A stretch of 64,000 nt of DNA from Cellulomonas alba. Its GTDB lineage: Bacteria; Actinomycetota; Actinomycetes; Actinomycetales; Cellulomonadaceae. A program made the position numbers and the translations under genes. The notes under the pieces are model-generated. The model saw only the letters and a list, made by a program, of their open reading frames with translations, made no database searches and was not told the DNA's origin. Positions 1 through 8,061 of the stretch are shown here, piece after piece. Each line of letters starts with the position of its first letter. Position 1 is the first letter of the stretch. The DNA lies in NCBI RefSeq assembly GCF_030362835.1, contig NZ_JAUCGQ010000002.1, forward strand, positions 248,001-312,000, read 5' to 3'.

Positions 1-331
1 GGACGCGCTCGTCCGGATCCTCAGCGAGCCGCGGAACGCGCTGGTCAAGCAGTACCAGCGGATGTTCCAGATCGACGGCGTCGAGCTCGAGTTCACCGAC
101 GACGCGGTCGCCGCGATCGCGGACCAGGCGCTGCTGCGCGGCACCGGAGCGCGCGGGCTGCGGGCGATCATGGAGGAGGTCCTCCAGCAGGTGATGTTCG
201 AGGTGCCGAGCCGCGACGACGTGGCGCGGGTCGTCATCACGCGCGAGGTCGTGCTCGAGAACGTCAACCCGACGCTCGTACCGCGGGACGCGCCGCGCGA
301 GAAGCGGCCGCCGCGCGAGAAGAGCGCCTGA
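1..331 (+). CDS. clpX: ATP-dependent protease ATPase subunit ClpX, C-terminal fragment
   Basis: The frame is open from base 2 and the gene begins outside the window, so only about 109 residues are visible. The translation carries the ClpX C-terminal small domain: the run LVKQYQRMF followed by the sensor-2 segment [14 protein letters not shown], whose arginine contacts ATP. ClpX is the hexameric unfoldase that feeds substrates into ClpP in the cytoplasm. The tail after the conserved domain is short and basic ([10 protein letters not shown]). Nothing else of a clp operon is visible downstream; the next gene is on the opposite strand. The identification is firm from these conserved motifs; the Walker motifs and zinc-binding domain are not in the window. 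Confidence 0.95.
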   Translation, partial: DALVRILSEPRNALVKQYQRMFQIDGVELEFTDDAVAAIADQALLRGTGARGLRAIMEEVLQQVMFEVPSRDDVARVVITREVVLENVNPTLVPRDAPREKRPPREKSA

Positions 332-468
332 GCCGGGAGCCCGTCCGGGGGCTGGCCCGCGACACGCCCGCGCTCGCAGCGGGCCGAGCGGCCGACCGCC
401 CGAGCCCGGGGCACCGGCGTGGTGTTCGCATGGTCCTGCGCGCGCCGGCGAGCCGGCGGATGGGGCCT

Positions 469-789
469 TCAGCCCTCGGGCGTCCCGCTCGCGTGGTCCT
501 GCGCGATCTCCTCGTGGTGCCGGATGACCTCCTCGACGATGAACGCGAGGAACTTCTCCGCGAACACCGGGTCGAGGTCGGCCTCGTGCGCGAGCCGGCG
601 CAGGCGAGCCACCTGCTCTGCCTCTCGGGCCGGGTCGGCCGGCGGCAGACCCTGCGCCGCCTTGAGCACACCCACGCGCTTCGTCGCCTTGAACCGCTCC
701 GCCAGGAGGTAGATCAGGGCGGCGTCGATGTTGTCGATGCTGCCGCGCAGTCCCACGAGCTCGGCTGGGACGGGCCGGGTGTCGCTCAC
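469..789 (-). CDS. AroQ-type (class II) chorismate mutase
   Basis: The 106-residue all-helical protein converts chorismate to prephenate for Phe/Tyr synthesis. It has the AroQ layout: an N-terminal helix LRGSIDNIDAALIYLLAERF containing the conserved Arg and Asp, a middle region KRVGVLK, and a C-terminal helix FLAFIVEEVIRHHEE. The length fits stand-alone actinobacterial chorismate mutases. The GTG start is supported by a TAGGAT hexamer 7 nt upstream and there is no convincing ribosome binding site, so the mRNA is probably leaderless. It is transcribed convergently with clpX and divergently from the next gene. No aromatic pathway gene adjoins it. Confidence 0.9.
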   Translation of the reverse strand: MSDTRPVPAELVGLRGSIDNIDAALIYLLAERFKATKRVGVLKAAQGLPPADPAREAEQVARLRRLAHEADLDPVFAEKFLAFIVEEVIRHHEEIAQDHASGTPEG

Positions 790-796
790 GCTGGCG

Positions 797-802
797 ATCC
801 TA
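797..802 (-). promoter_or_regulatory. Candidate -10 element of the chorismate mutase gene
   Basis: TAGGAT on the minus strand, 7 nt before the GTG start, fits transcription initiating at the start codon. Confidence 0.5.
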
Positions 803-1087
803 GGGCCGGGCGTGTGTGGCGAACCGGACGCGACGCCCGTTGGACGCCTCCACAGCGGCGGCGTGCTCGCGCTGGTGGGGCCGGACGGCGCGTCGCGCTG
901 GCCCGGCCGGGTGCGTCGGGGTCGCCGCCGGCCGGGGAACCACCCGCGCCCGGCCCGGAGCGGCGGCGCAGTGGCGGCGGGGCGTCCGGTGGAAGAAGGT
1001 AGGGAAGGTCAGCCTGGAGCCGGCCGGGACGGCGACGTCGTCCTAGGGGTCACCGGGGGAGATGACCGTCCAGGAGGTGCCGCACGC

Positions 1088-2278
1088 ATGGATCTGCACT
1101 GGCTGAAGCCGCTTCTCGGCCGTCCGTCGCCGTTCGTCACGGTGTACCTCGACGTCACCCGCGCGGAGGCGGCCGGCGAGGCCGAGGCGGCCGACCGGTG
1201 GCGTGGCCTGCGGCGCGGCCTCGAGCGTGACGGCGCGTCCGCCGCGGTGCTCGACGAGATCGGCGACCGCGTCGCGGTGCCCACGGGCGTGCGCCGACCG
1301 CACGGGCGCGTCGTGGTGGCGGACGCGCACGGCGTGGTCGTCGACCGCGTGCTGCTGCAGCCTCCCGCGCAGTCGACTGCCGAGGTGGGGCCGGCGCCGG
1401 CGCTGCTGCCCGCGGTCCGCGCTGCGGACGAGACGGTGGCGTACCTCGTCGTCGTCGTGGACCGCAACGGTGCCGACCTCGCGTGGAAGACGTCGGACTC
1501 GGGGCACGGTCCGTCGCGCCGCGAGGTCGTCGAGGGCGGCCACGACGACGTGCACAAGACGCGCGAGGGATCGCTCGCGCGGCGTGGTCAGACGCGGGCC
1601 GAGGACTCGTGGGAGCGGAACGCCGAGGCAGTCGCGCGGGCGGTCGAGCACGCGGTCGCCGAGGACGCGTTCGACGTCGTGGTGCTCACGGGCGACGTCC
1701 GCGCTGTCGCGCTCGTCAAGGAGGAGCTCGGCCGGCCCGCGCTCGACGTCGTGGTCGAGGTGCCGGGCGGTGCGCGCGGCGAGGGCGCCCGCGGAGACGT
1801 GTTCGAGGCTCGTGTCGCCGAGGCGCTCGAGGCGGTGCGCGAACGGCGCCGCGCCGAGGTGCTCGACCGGTTCCGCGAGGCGCAGGGTCGAGGCGAGGGT
1901 GCGGTCACGGCGCTCGAGGACGTGATCGAGGTGCTGCGACGCGGGCAGGTGGCGGAGCTCGTGGTGCACGTGGACGCGCTCGCCGGCGGCCTCGGAGACC
2001 GCGAGCTCTTCGTCGGGCCCGAGCCGCTCCAGCTCGCGAGCTCCGCGTCCGACCTGGCGGCGCTCGGCGTCAGCGGCGCGCCCCGCACCATGGCGGCGGG
2101 CGTCGCGCTGCTGCGCGCCGCGATCGGTCAGGACGCGGGCGTGACGTTCGCCGACGACGGGTCGGTCGACCTCGTCGACGGGATCGGGGCCGTGCTCCGG
2201 TGGTCGGACGGGTCGACCCCGAGCGAGGCCGTGCCGACGCAGTCGGCCGACCAGCGGCGCCTGCGCACGGTGATCTGA
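1088..2278 (+). CDS. Vms1/Ankzf1-family (Rv2629-like, eRF1-fold) protein
   Basis: The 396-residue protein resembles the actinobacterial Rv2629/baeRF group, distant relatives of eRF1 and of the eukaryotic peptidyl-tRNA hydrolase Vms1. Visible features are the N-terminal domain opening LLGRPSPFVTVYLDVTR, a central strand-rich segment AYLVVVVDRNGADLAW, and a loop SLARRGQTRAEDSW that contains RGQ where release factors carry their catalytic Gln loop. A C-terminal domain follows with the NA..VARAVEHAV helix. The ATG at 1088 is chosen because GGAGG lies 10 nt upstream (1073-1077); an open frame further upstream lacks such a signal. A role in ribosome rescue or stress is inferred from the family and not shown here. 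It stands alone between divergent and convergent neighbours. Confidence 0.75.
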   Translation: MDLHWLKPLLGRPSPFVTVYLDVTRAEAAGEAEAADRWRGLRRGLERDGASAAVLDEIGDRVAVPTGVRRPHGRVVVADAHGVVVDRVLLQPPAQSTAEVGPAPALLPAVRAADETVAYLVVVVDRNGADLAWKTSDSGHGPSRREVVEGGHDDVHKTREGSLARRGQTRAEDSWERNAEAVARAVEHAVAEDAFDVVVLTGDVRAVALVKEELGRPALDVVVEVPGGARGEGARGDVFEARVAEALEAVRERRRAEVLDRFREAQGRGEGAVTALEDVIEVLRRGQVAELVVHVDALAGGLGDRELFVGPEPLQLASSASDLAALGVSGAPRTMAAGVALLRAAIGQDAGVTFADDGSVDLVDGIGAVLRWSDGSTPSEAVPTQSADQRRLRTVI

Positions 2279-2402
2279 CGAGGGGGCGCCCGGCGGGTGG
2301 CGCGACGGAGGGCGCGGGCCGGCCTGTGGCGTGACGGAGAGGGCGCGCCGGCGCGCGTCCCGGCCGTCGACCTGACCGGCAGGCCCGCGGTGCCCGACGC
2401 CG

Positions 2403-4223
2403 TCAGTGGTTGCCGCTCGCGCGCGTGTCGACGTAGAGCTCGTCCACGTCGGCCGCGAAGTCCTTCAGCACGAGCCCGCGCTTCACCTTGAGGCTCGGCG
2501 TCAGGTACCCGTTCGCCTCGGTGAAGTCCGTGGGCAGCACGTGGATCTTCCGGATCGACTCGGCGCGCGAGACGGCCTCGTTGGCGCGGTCGACGGCCCG
2601 GTCGAGCGCCTCGAGCACCCGCTCGTCGTGGCCGGCGCTGACGACGTCCATGGCCGGCAGCCCGTGGTTGGCGAGCCAGCCGGGGAGCATCTCGGCGTCG
2701 AGCGTCACGAGGGCGCCGATGAACGGGCGCTGGTCGCCGACGACGACGACCTGCGAGATCAGCGGGTGGCCGCGCAGCCGGTCCTCGAGGACCGCGGGCG
2801 CGACGTTCTTGCCGCCCGCGGTCACGATGATCTCCTTCGACCGGCCGGTGATCGTCAGGTAGCCGTCGTCGTCGAGGGCGCCGAGGTCGCCCGTGCGGAA
2901 CCATCCGTCCTCGAACGCGGCCTTCGTCGCCTCGACGTCGTGCCGGTAGCCGCGGAAGACGTGCGGCCCGGAGATGAGCACCTGGCCGTCGTCGTCGATG
3001 CGGACGGCCGTGCCCGGGAACGCGGGCCCGACCGTGCCGACCTTCGTCAGCCCGGGCCGGTTGACCGTCGTCGGGGCGCACGTCTCGGTGAGGCCGTAGC
3101 CCTCGAGGACGCGGACGCCGATGCCGCGGTAGAAGTGCCCGAGCCGCTCCCCGAGCGGCGCGCCGCCCGAGACCGCCCACTGCAGGGCGCCGCCCAGGGC
3201 GGCCCGCACCTTGCCGTGCACCAACGCGCCCGCGAGCCGGTGCTGCGCCGTGAGCGCGGCGGACGGTCCGCCCGGGGTGTCGAGCGCCCGCGAGTACTCG
3301 ATCGCGACCTTGGCGGACCACCGGAACAGCCGCAGCCTGGTGCCCGACCCGGCGCTCTGCTCCGCCGAGTTGTAGACCTTCTCGAACACGCGCGGGACGG
3401 CGAGCACGAACGTCGGCTTGAACGAGTCGAGGTCGGGCAGCAGCGTGCGCGTCGAGGGTGAGTGGCCGATCACGGCGCCGGACGGCAGGCACACGACCTG
3501 GAGGTAGCGCGCGAACACGTGGGCGAGCGGCATGAACATGAGCGTGCGGGCGCCGGGGGCCGCGCAGACCTCGCCGAGGCCCTCGACGCCGTTGAGCGAC
3601 AGGCTGACGAAGTTGCCGTGCGTCAGCTCGACGCCCTTCGGACGCCCGGTGGTGCCGGAGGTGTAGATGATCGTCGCGAGGTCGTCGGCGCCCGCCTGCG
3701 TCGAGCGGCGCTCGATCTCGGCGTCCGCCACGTCGCGGCCCTCGCCGGCCAGCGTCGTCACCGCACCTTCGTCGATCACGAGCACGTCCGTCAGCCCGGG
3801 GAGGTCGTCGCGCACCTGGCCGACGACGTGCGCGTGCGCGGGCGTCTCGACGATCGCGAGCCGTACCCCCGCGTCGGCGCAGATCCAGCGGACCTGCTCG
3901 GCCGACGACGTCTCGTAGACGGGCACGCCGACGCCGCCCGCGAACCAGATGGCGTAGTCGAGCAGCGTCCACTCGTAGCGCGTCTTCGCCATCAGGGCGA
4001 CGCGGTCGCCGGGCTCGACGCCCCGCGCGACGAGTCCCTTCGCGACCGACACGACCTCCGCCGCGAAGGCGGCCACCGTGACGGGCGTCCAGCCGCCGCC
4101 GATCGACTGGCGACGCTCGACGTAGACGGCGTCCGGGTGGGTGGCGAGCCGGTCGCGCAGGAGCCAGGGGATGCTCCAGTGCGGCTCGGCGCGCGTGATG
4201 CCCTCGGCGTGGAACTCCCGCAC
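2403..4223 (-). CDS. Long-chain fatty-acid--CoA ligase (AMP-forming, FadD15-like)
   Basis: The 606-residue ANL-superfamily enzyme activates fatty acids to acyl-AMP and then acyl-CoA. Motifs in order are IIYTSGTTGRPKGVELTH (P-loop, near residue 200), GYGLTETCAP (A5), TGDLG, and the A8/A10 region RSKEIIVTAGGKNVAP, where GGKN replaces the usual GGEN. The length and the insertion pattern fit the long bacterial FadD15 type. The GTG start at 4223 has GAGGAGG 6 nt upstream, the best start signal in the region. It lies 113 bp downstream of valS on the same strand, so read-through from valS is possible. The exact chain length preference cannot be read from sequence. Confidence 0.88.
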   Translation of the reverse strand: MREFHAEGITRAEPHWSIPWLLRDRLATHPDAVYVERRQSIGGGWTPVTVAAFAAEVVSVAKGLVARGVEPGDRVALMAKTRYEWTLLDYAIWFAGGVGVPVYETSSAEQVRWICADAGVRLAIVETPAHAHVVGQVRDDLPGLTDVLVIDEGAVTTLAGEGRDVADAEIERRSTQAGADDLATIIYTSGTTGRPKGVELTHGNFVSLSLNGVEGLGEVCAAPGARTLMFMPLAHVFARYLQVVCLPSGAVIGHSPSTRTLLPDLDSFKPTFVLAVPRVFEKVYNSAEQSAGSGTRLRLFRWSAKVAIEYSRALDTPGGPSAALTAQHRLAGALVHGKVRAALGGALQWAVSGGAPLGERLGHFYRGIGVRVLEGYGLTETCAPTTVNRPGLTKVGTVGPAFPGTAVRIDDDGQVLISGPHVFRGYRHDVEATKAAFEDGWFRTGDLGALDDDGYLTITGRSKEIIVTAGGKNVAPAVLEDRLRGHPLISQVVVVGDQRPFIGALVTLDAEMLPGWLANHGLPAMDVVSAGHDERVLEALDRAVDRANEAVSRAESIRKIHVLPTDFTEANGYLTPSLKVKRGLVLKDFAADVDELYVDTRASGNH

Positions 4224-4336
4224 CGTGACCTCCTCGGTCCGCCTGCCGGCCCCGTCGGCCCGCTGCCCGTCAGCCTTCCACGTCGCCGCCCAGGTCGGCG
4301 CGCGGCCACGGCGCGCCGACCCCTGGGTGGTGGAGG

Positions 4337-6970
4337 TCAGGCGGGGACGACGAGCTCCGCGTCGTGCGCGACCGCGCCCTCGCCGTCGTGGTCGGCCAGG
4401 TCGAGCGAGCCCGTGACGCGGCCGGCGGCGCGGACGTCGTCGAGCGCGATCTCGACACCCGCGCGCAGCGCGTCCGGGACCGCGAGGCGCACGGACGCGA
4501 TCTCGGTGCGCATCGACACCTTGGCCTCGGACTTCACCTTGCGCAGCGCGGCGAGCGCGGCGCCGGCGGCGCCCACGACGCCCGGGTCGGCGTCGGCGGC
4601 GGCGGCCCGCAGCGGGGCGGCGTCGGGCCACGGCGCGCGGTGCACCGAGCCCTCGCGCCACCACGACCAGACCTCCTCGGTCGCGAACGGCAGCACGGGC
4701 GCGAACAGCCGCAGCAGCGTGTCGAGCGCGATGCCGAGCGCGGCGCGCGCGGACTGCGTGCCGGCCGAGACCTCGCCGTCGCCGCCCGCGTACGCGCGGT
4801 CCTTGACGAGCTCGAGGTAGTCGTCGCAGAACGTCCAGAAGAACGTCTCCGAGAGCTCGAGCGCGCGCGTGTGGTCGTAGCCCTCGAGCGCGGCGGTGGC
4901 CTTCTCGACGACGTCCGCGAGGCCGGCGAGCATCGCGCGGTCCAGCGGGTTCGTCACGAGCGCCGGGTCGAGCTCGGCCGTGCCGAACGAGAGCGCGAAC
5001 TTGCTCGCGTTGAGGATCTTGATGGCGAGGCGGCGGCCGATCTTCATCTGGCCGATCTCGAACGCCGCGTCGGTGCCGAGCCGGGCCGAGGCCGCCCAGT
5101 AGCGGACCGCGTCCGAGCCGTGCTCCTCGAGCAGCGCCATCGGCGTGACGACGTTGCCCTTGGACTTCGACATCTTCTTGCGGTCGGGGTCGAGGATCCA
5201 GCCGCTGATCGCGGCGTCGGACCATGGCAGCTCGCCGTGCTCGAGGTGGCTGCGCACCACCGTCGAGAAGAGCCAGGTGCGGATGATGTCCTGCCCCTGC
5301 GGGCGCAGGTCCATCGGGAAGACGCGCGCGAACAGGTCGGGGTCGGTGCGCCAGCCGCCGACGATCTGGGGCGTCAGCGACGAGGTCGCCCACGTGTCCA
5401 TGATGTCGGGGTCGGCCGTGAAGCCGCCGGGCACGTCGCGCTGGTCGGCCGTGTACCCGGCCGGGACGTCGGACGCGGGGTCGACGGGGAGCAGGTCCTC
5501 GGACGGCAGGAGCGGGTGGTCGTGGTCCGGCTCGCCGGCCTCGTCGAGGCGGTACCAGACCGGGAAGGGCACGCCGAAGAAGCGCTGCCGGCTGATGAGC
5601 CAGTCGCCGTTGAGGCCGCCGACCCAGTTCTCGTACCGGACCTGCATGAACTCCGGGTGGAAGTCGAGCTCGGCGCCGCGGGCCAGCAGCGCGTCACGGA
5701 GCTGCGCGTCGCGCCCGCCGTTGGTGATGTACCACTGGCGGCTCGTGACGATCTCGAGCGGCTTGTCGCCCTTCTCGTAGAAGTTCGCCTTGCGCTGCGT
5801 GGCCTGCGGCTCGCCCTCGAGGTCGCCCGTCTCGCGCAGCCCGGCGACGACCGCCTCGCGCGCGGAGAACGTCGTCTTGCCGGCGATCTCCTCGTAGCGG
5901 GCGCGGCCCTGGTCGGAAGCGATCCAGTCGGGGGTGTCGCGCAGCACGCGGCCGTCGCGGCCGATCACCGAGCGCGTCGGCAGCTGGAGCTCGCGCCACC
6001 ACTGGACGTCCGTCAGGTCGCCGAACGTGCAGCACATGGCGATGCCCGCGCCCTTGTCGGGCTCCGCCGCGGGGTGCGACAGCACGGGCACCTCGACGCC
6101 GTAGAGCGGCGTCGTCACCGTGGTGCCGAACAGGTGCTGGTAGCGCTCGTCGTCGGGGTGCGCGATGAGCGCGACGCACGCCGCGAGCAGCTCCGGGCGG
6201 GTGGTCTCGATGTGCACCGGGCCGCCCGCGCCGTGGAACGCGACGCGGTGGAACGCGCCGGGGTAGTCGCGCGCCTCGAGCTCGGCCTGCGCCACGGCCG
6301 TCTGGAACGTGACGTCCCACAGCCCCGGCGCCTCCGCCTGGTACGCCTCGCCGCGCGCGAGGTTGCGGAGGAACGCCTGCTGCGCGACGGCCCGCGACTC
6401 GGCGGAGATGGTCTGGTAGGTGGTCGACCAGTCGACGGAGAGCCCGAGGTGGCGCCAGAGCGCCTCGAACTGGCGCTCGTCCTCGACCGTCAGGCGCTCG
6501 CACAGCTCGACGAAGTTCCGGCGGCTGATCGGCACCTGGTCGGCGGCCTTGATGACCTTCCCGTCGGTGCCCTCGTGCGGCGGCTCGAACCCGTCGACGT
6601 ACGGCAGCGACGGGTCGCAGCGCACGCCGTAGTAGTTCTGCACGCGGCGCTCGGTGGGCAGGCCGTTGTCGTCCCAGCCCATCGGGTAGAACACCTCGCG
6701 GCCGCGCATGCGCTGGAAGCGGGCCACGACGTCGGTGTGCGTGTACGAGAACACGTGGCCGACGTGCAGCGAGCCTGAGACGGTGGGCGGCGGGGTGTCG
6801 ATCGAGTAGATCTCGTCGCGGCTCTTGGTCCGGTCGAAGCCGTAGAGGTTCTGCTCCGTCCAGGCCGCGTCCCAGCGCGTCTCGATGCCGTCGAGCGAGA
6901 CCTTGTCCGGTACCGCGCGCGTGCCTCGGGTCGGGGCGGGCGTGGTCGGGCTCGGGTTCTGCTCGGTCAT
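4337..6970 (-). CDS. valS: Valyl-tRNA synthetase
   Basis: The 877-residue class I aminoacyl-tRNA synthetase charges tRNA-Val in the cytoplasm. The HIGH motif appears as HVGH at residues 69-72 inside PPTVSGSLHVGHVFSYTHTD, and KMSKS is intact as KKMSKSKGNVVTP near residue 600. A long CP1 editing insertion lies between them, followed by the anticodon-binding domain with ALEGYDHTRALE. The protein ends soon after the anticodon domain with a region consistent with the short C-terminal arm. The ATG at 6970 (MTEQNPS) is preferred over one three codons upstream, which has no properly spaced ribosome site. No T-box is visible upstream. Confidence 0.97.
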   Translation of the reverse strand: MTEQNPSPTTPAPTRGTRAVPDKVSLDGIETRWDAAWTEQNLYGFDRTKSRDEIYSIDTPPPTVSGSLHVGHVFSYTHTDVVARFQRMRGREVFYPMGWDDNGLPTERRVQNYYGVRCDPSLPYVDGFEPPHEGTDGKVIKAADQVPISRRNFVELCERLTVEDERQFEALWRHLGLSVDWSTTYQTISAESRAVAQQAFLRNLARGEAYQAEAPGLWDVTFQTAVAQAELEARDYPGAFHRVAFHGAGGPVHIETTRPELLAACVALIAHPDDERYQHLFGTTVTTPLYGVEVPVLSHPAAEPDKGAGIAMCCTFGDLTDVQWWRELQLPTRSVIGRDGRVLRDTPDWIASDQGRARYEEIAGKTTFSAREAVVAGLRETGDLEGEPQATQRKANFYEKGDKPLEIVTSRQWYITNGGRDAQLRDALLARGAELDFHPEFMQVRYENWVGGLNGDWLISRQRFFGVPFPVWYRLDEAGEPDHDHPLLPSEDLLPVDPASDVPAGYTADQRDVPGGFTADPDIMDTWATSSLTPQIVGGWRTDPDLFARVFPMDLRPQGQDIIRTWLFSTVVRSHLEHGELPWSDAAISGWILDPDRKKMSKSKGNVVTPMALLEEHGSDAVRYWAASARLGTDAAFEIGQMKIGRRLAIKILNASKFALSFGTAELDPALVTNPLDRAMLAGLADVVEKATAALEGYDHTRALELSETFFWTFCDDYLELVKDRAYAGGDGEVSAGTQSARAALGIALDTLLRLFAPVLPFATEEVWSWWREGSVHRAPWPDAAPLRAAAADADPGVVGAAGAALAALRKVKSEAKVSMRTEIASVRLAVPDALRAGVEIALDDVRAAGRVTGSLDLADHDGEGAVAHDAELVVPA

Positions 6971-7023
6971 GACACCCATCTTCCCAGACCGGCGACATCC
7001 GGCGGTGCGGCGACCACCGCTCG

Positions 7024-7866
7024 TCAGAGGCGGACGGTGCCCTCGACGACCGTCACGGTGGCGCCTCCGACCCAGATCCGGCCGGAGTCCTCGCGCTCGA
7101 CGTGCACGCGCCCCGCGCGGCCGACCGCGGTGCCCTGGGCCGCGACGTACGCGGCGGGCGCCCGGCCGGTGCGCGTCAGCCACTCGCCGACCGACGCGTT
7201 GAGGCTGCCGGTGACCGGGTCCTCCTGGATGCCGATCCCCGGCGCGAACGCGCGCATCTCGAACGCGGTCCGGCCGCCCGCCGGGCGGGGTGCGACGACG
7301 CCGAGCTTGCCGGGCGCGGCGCGCGACCAGTCGGGCCGGAGCTCGAGCACCCGGTCCGCCGCGTCGAGCAGGAGCACCGGCCACGCGGGCCCGTTGTCGA
7401 GCAGCCGGTGGTCGACGACGGCGTCGGCGGGCAGCCCCAGCACGTCGAGCGCGGACGCGAGCTCGGCGTCCTCGAGGGGTCGGTCCTGCCGCAGCGGCGG
7501 CGCCGCGAAGGCGAGGCGGTCGCCCGTGCGGCGGATGGTCACGGGCCCGACCGTGCAGTCCTGGGTGATCGTGTCGCCGTCCACCGGGAGGCCGCCCGCG
7601 CCGAGCCACGCGTGGCACGTGCCGAGCGTCGGGTGGCCGGCGAACGGCAGCTCGCCGCCGGGCGTGAAGATGCGGACGCGGTAGTCGGCGCCGGGGCGGG
7701 TCGGGCGCAGCAGGAACGTCGTCTCCGACAGGTTGGTCCACCGCGCGAACGCCGCGAGCTGCGCGTCGCTCAGGTCGTCGGCGTCGTGCACCACGGCGAC
7801 GGGGTTGCCGAGCAGCGGCGTCGACGTGAAGACGTCGACCTCGGTGTAGCGGTGGGCGGCAGGCAT
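7024..7866 (-). CDS. PhzF-family isomerase/epimerase-like protein
   Basis: The 280-residue protein has the two-lobed diaminopimelate-epimerase fold of the PhzF family. The catalytic glutamate is in TNLSETTF (E48), the first lobe has PGGELPFAGHPTLGT, and the second lobe has GIQEDPVTGSLNAS, both family hallmarks. In phenazine producers PhzF isomerizes DHHA, but most family members in non-producers have unknown substrates, and no other phenazine genes are present here. The ATG follows a TACCGT hexamer by 6 nt and has no ribosome site, which suggests a leaderless transcript. It is divergent from the Pls-like synthetase gene, with 195 bp between the starts. Confidence 0.85.
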   Translation of the reverse strand: MPAAHRYTEVDVFTSTPLLGNPVAVVHDADDLSDAQLAAFARWTNLSETTFLLRPTRPGADYRVRIFTPGGELPFAGHPTLGTCHAWLGAGGLPVDGDTITQDCTVGPVTIRRTGDRLAFAAPPLRQDRPLEDAELASALDVLGLPADAVVDHRLLDNGPAWPVLLLDAADRVLELRPDWSRAAPGKLGVVAPRPAGGRTAFEMRAFAPGIGIQEDPVTGSLNASVGEWLTRTGRAPAAYVAAQGTAVGRAGRVHVEREDSGRIWVGGATVTVVEGTVRL

Positions 7867-7872
7867 GCGTGC

Positions 7873-7878
7873 ACGGTA
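7873..7878 (-). promoter_or_regulatory. Candidate -10 element of the PhzF-family gene
   Basis: TACCGT on the minus strand, spaced 6 nt from the ATG. Confidence 0.5.
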
Positions 7879-8061
7879 ACCACGACGCGCGCCCGTCGGG
7901 TCCGCGACGACCGGGCCGCGCGGGGCGACGATGAACAGCGGACGACGAACGCGTGAACTCGGGCTCGGTGCGGGCGGGATGCCGGTGCCGGGCTGCGAGG
8001 ATGCGCGGTCGGCACGCGGTCCGGTGACCGTGCCGACGAGTGCCCGACGAGTGCCGGACGA

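Noticed and set aside
728-1087. N-terminal extension of the Vms1-like protein
   Set aside because: Frame is open, but the sequence is Arg/Gly-rich, crosses the divergent promoter region, and a good ribosome site marks the ATG at 1088.
7024-7866. PhzF protein as part of a phenazine cluster
   Set aside because: No phzA/B/D/E/G genes are present; the family is common in non-producers.
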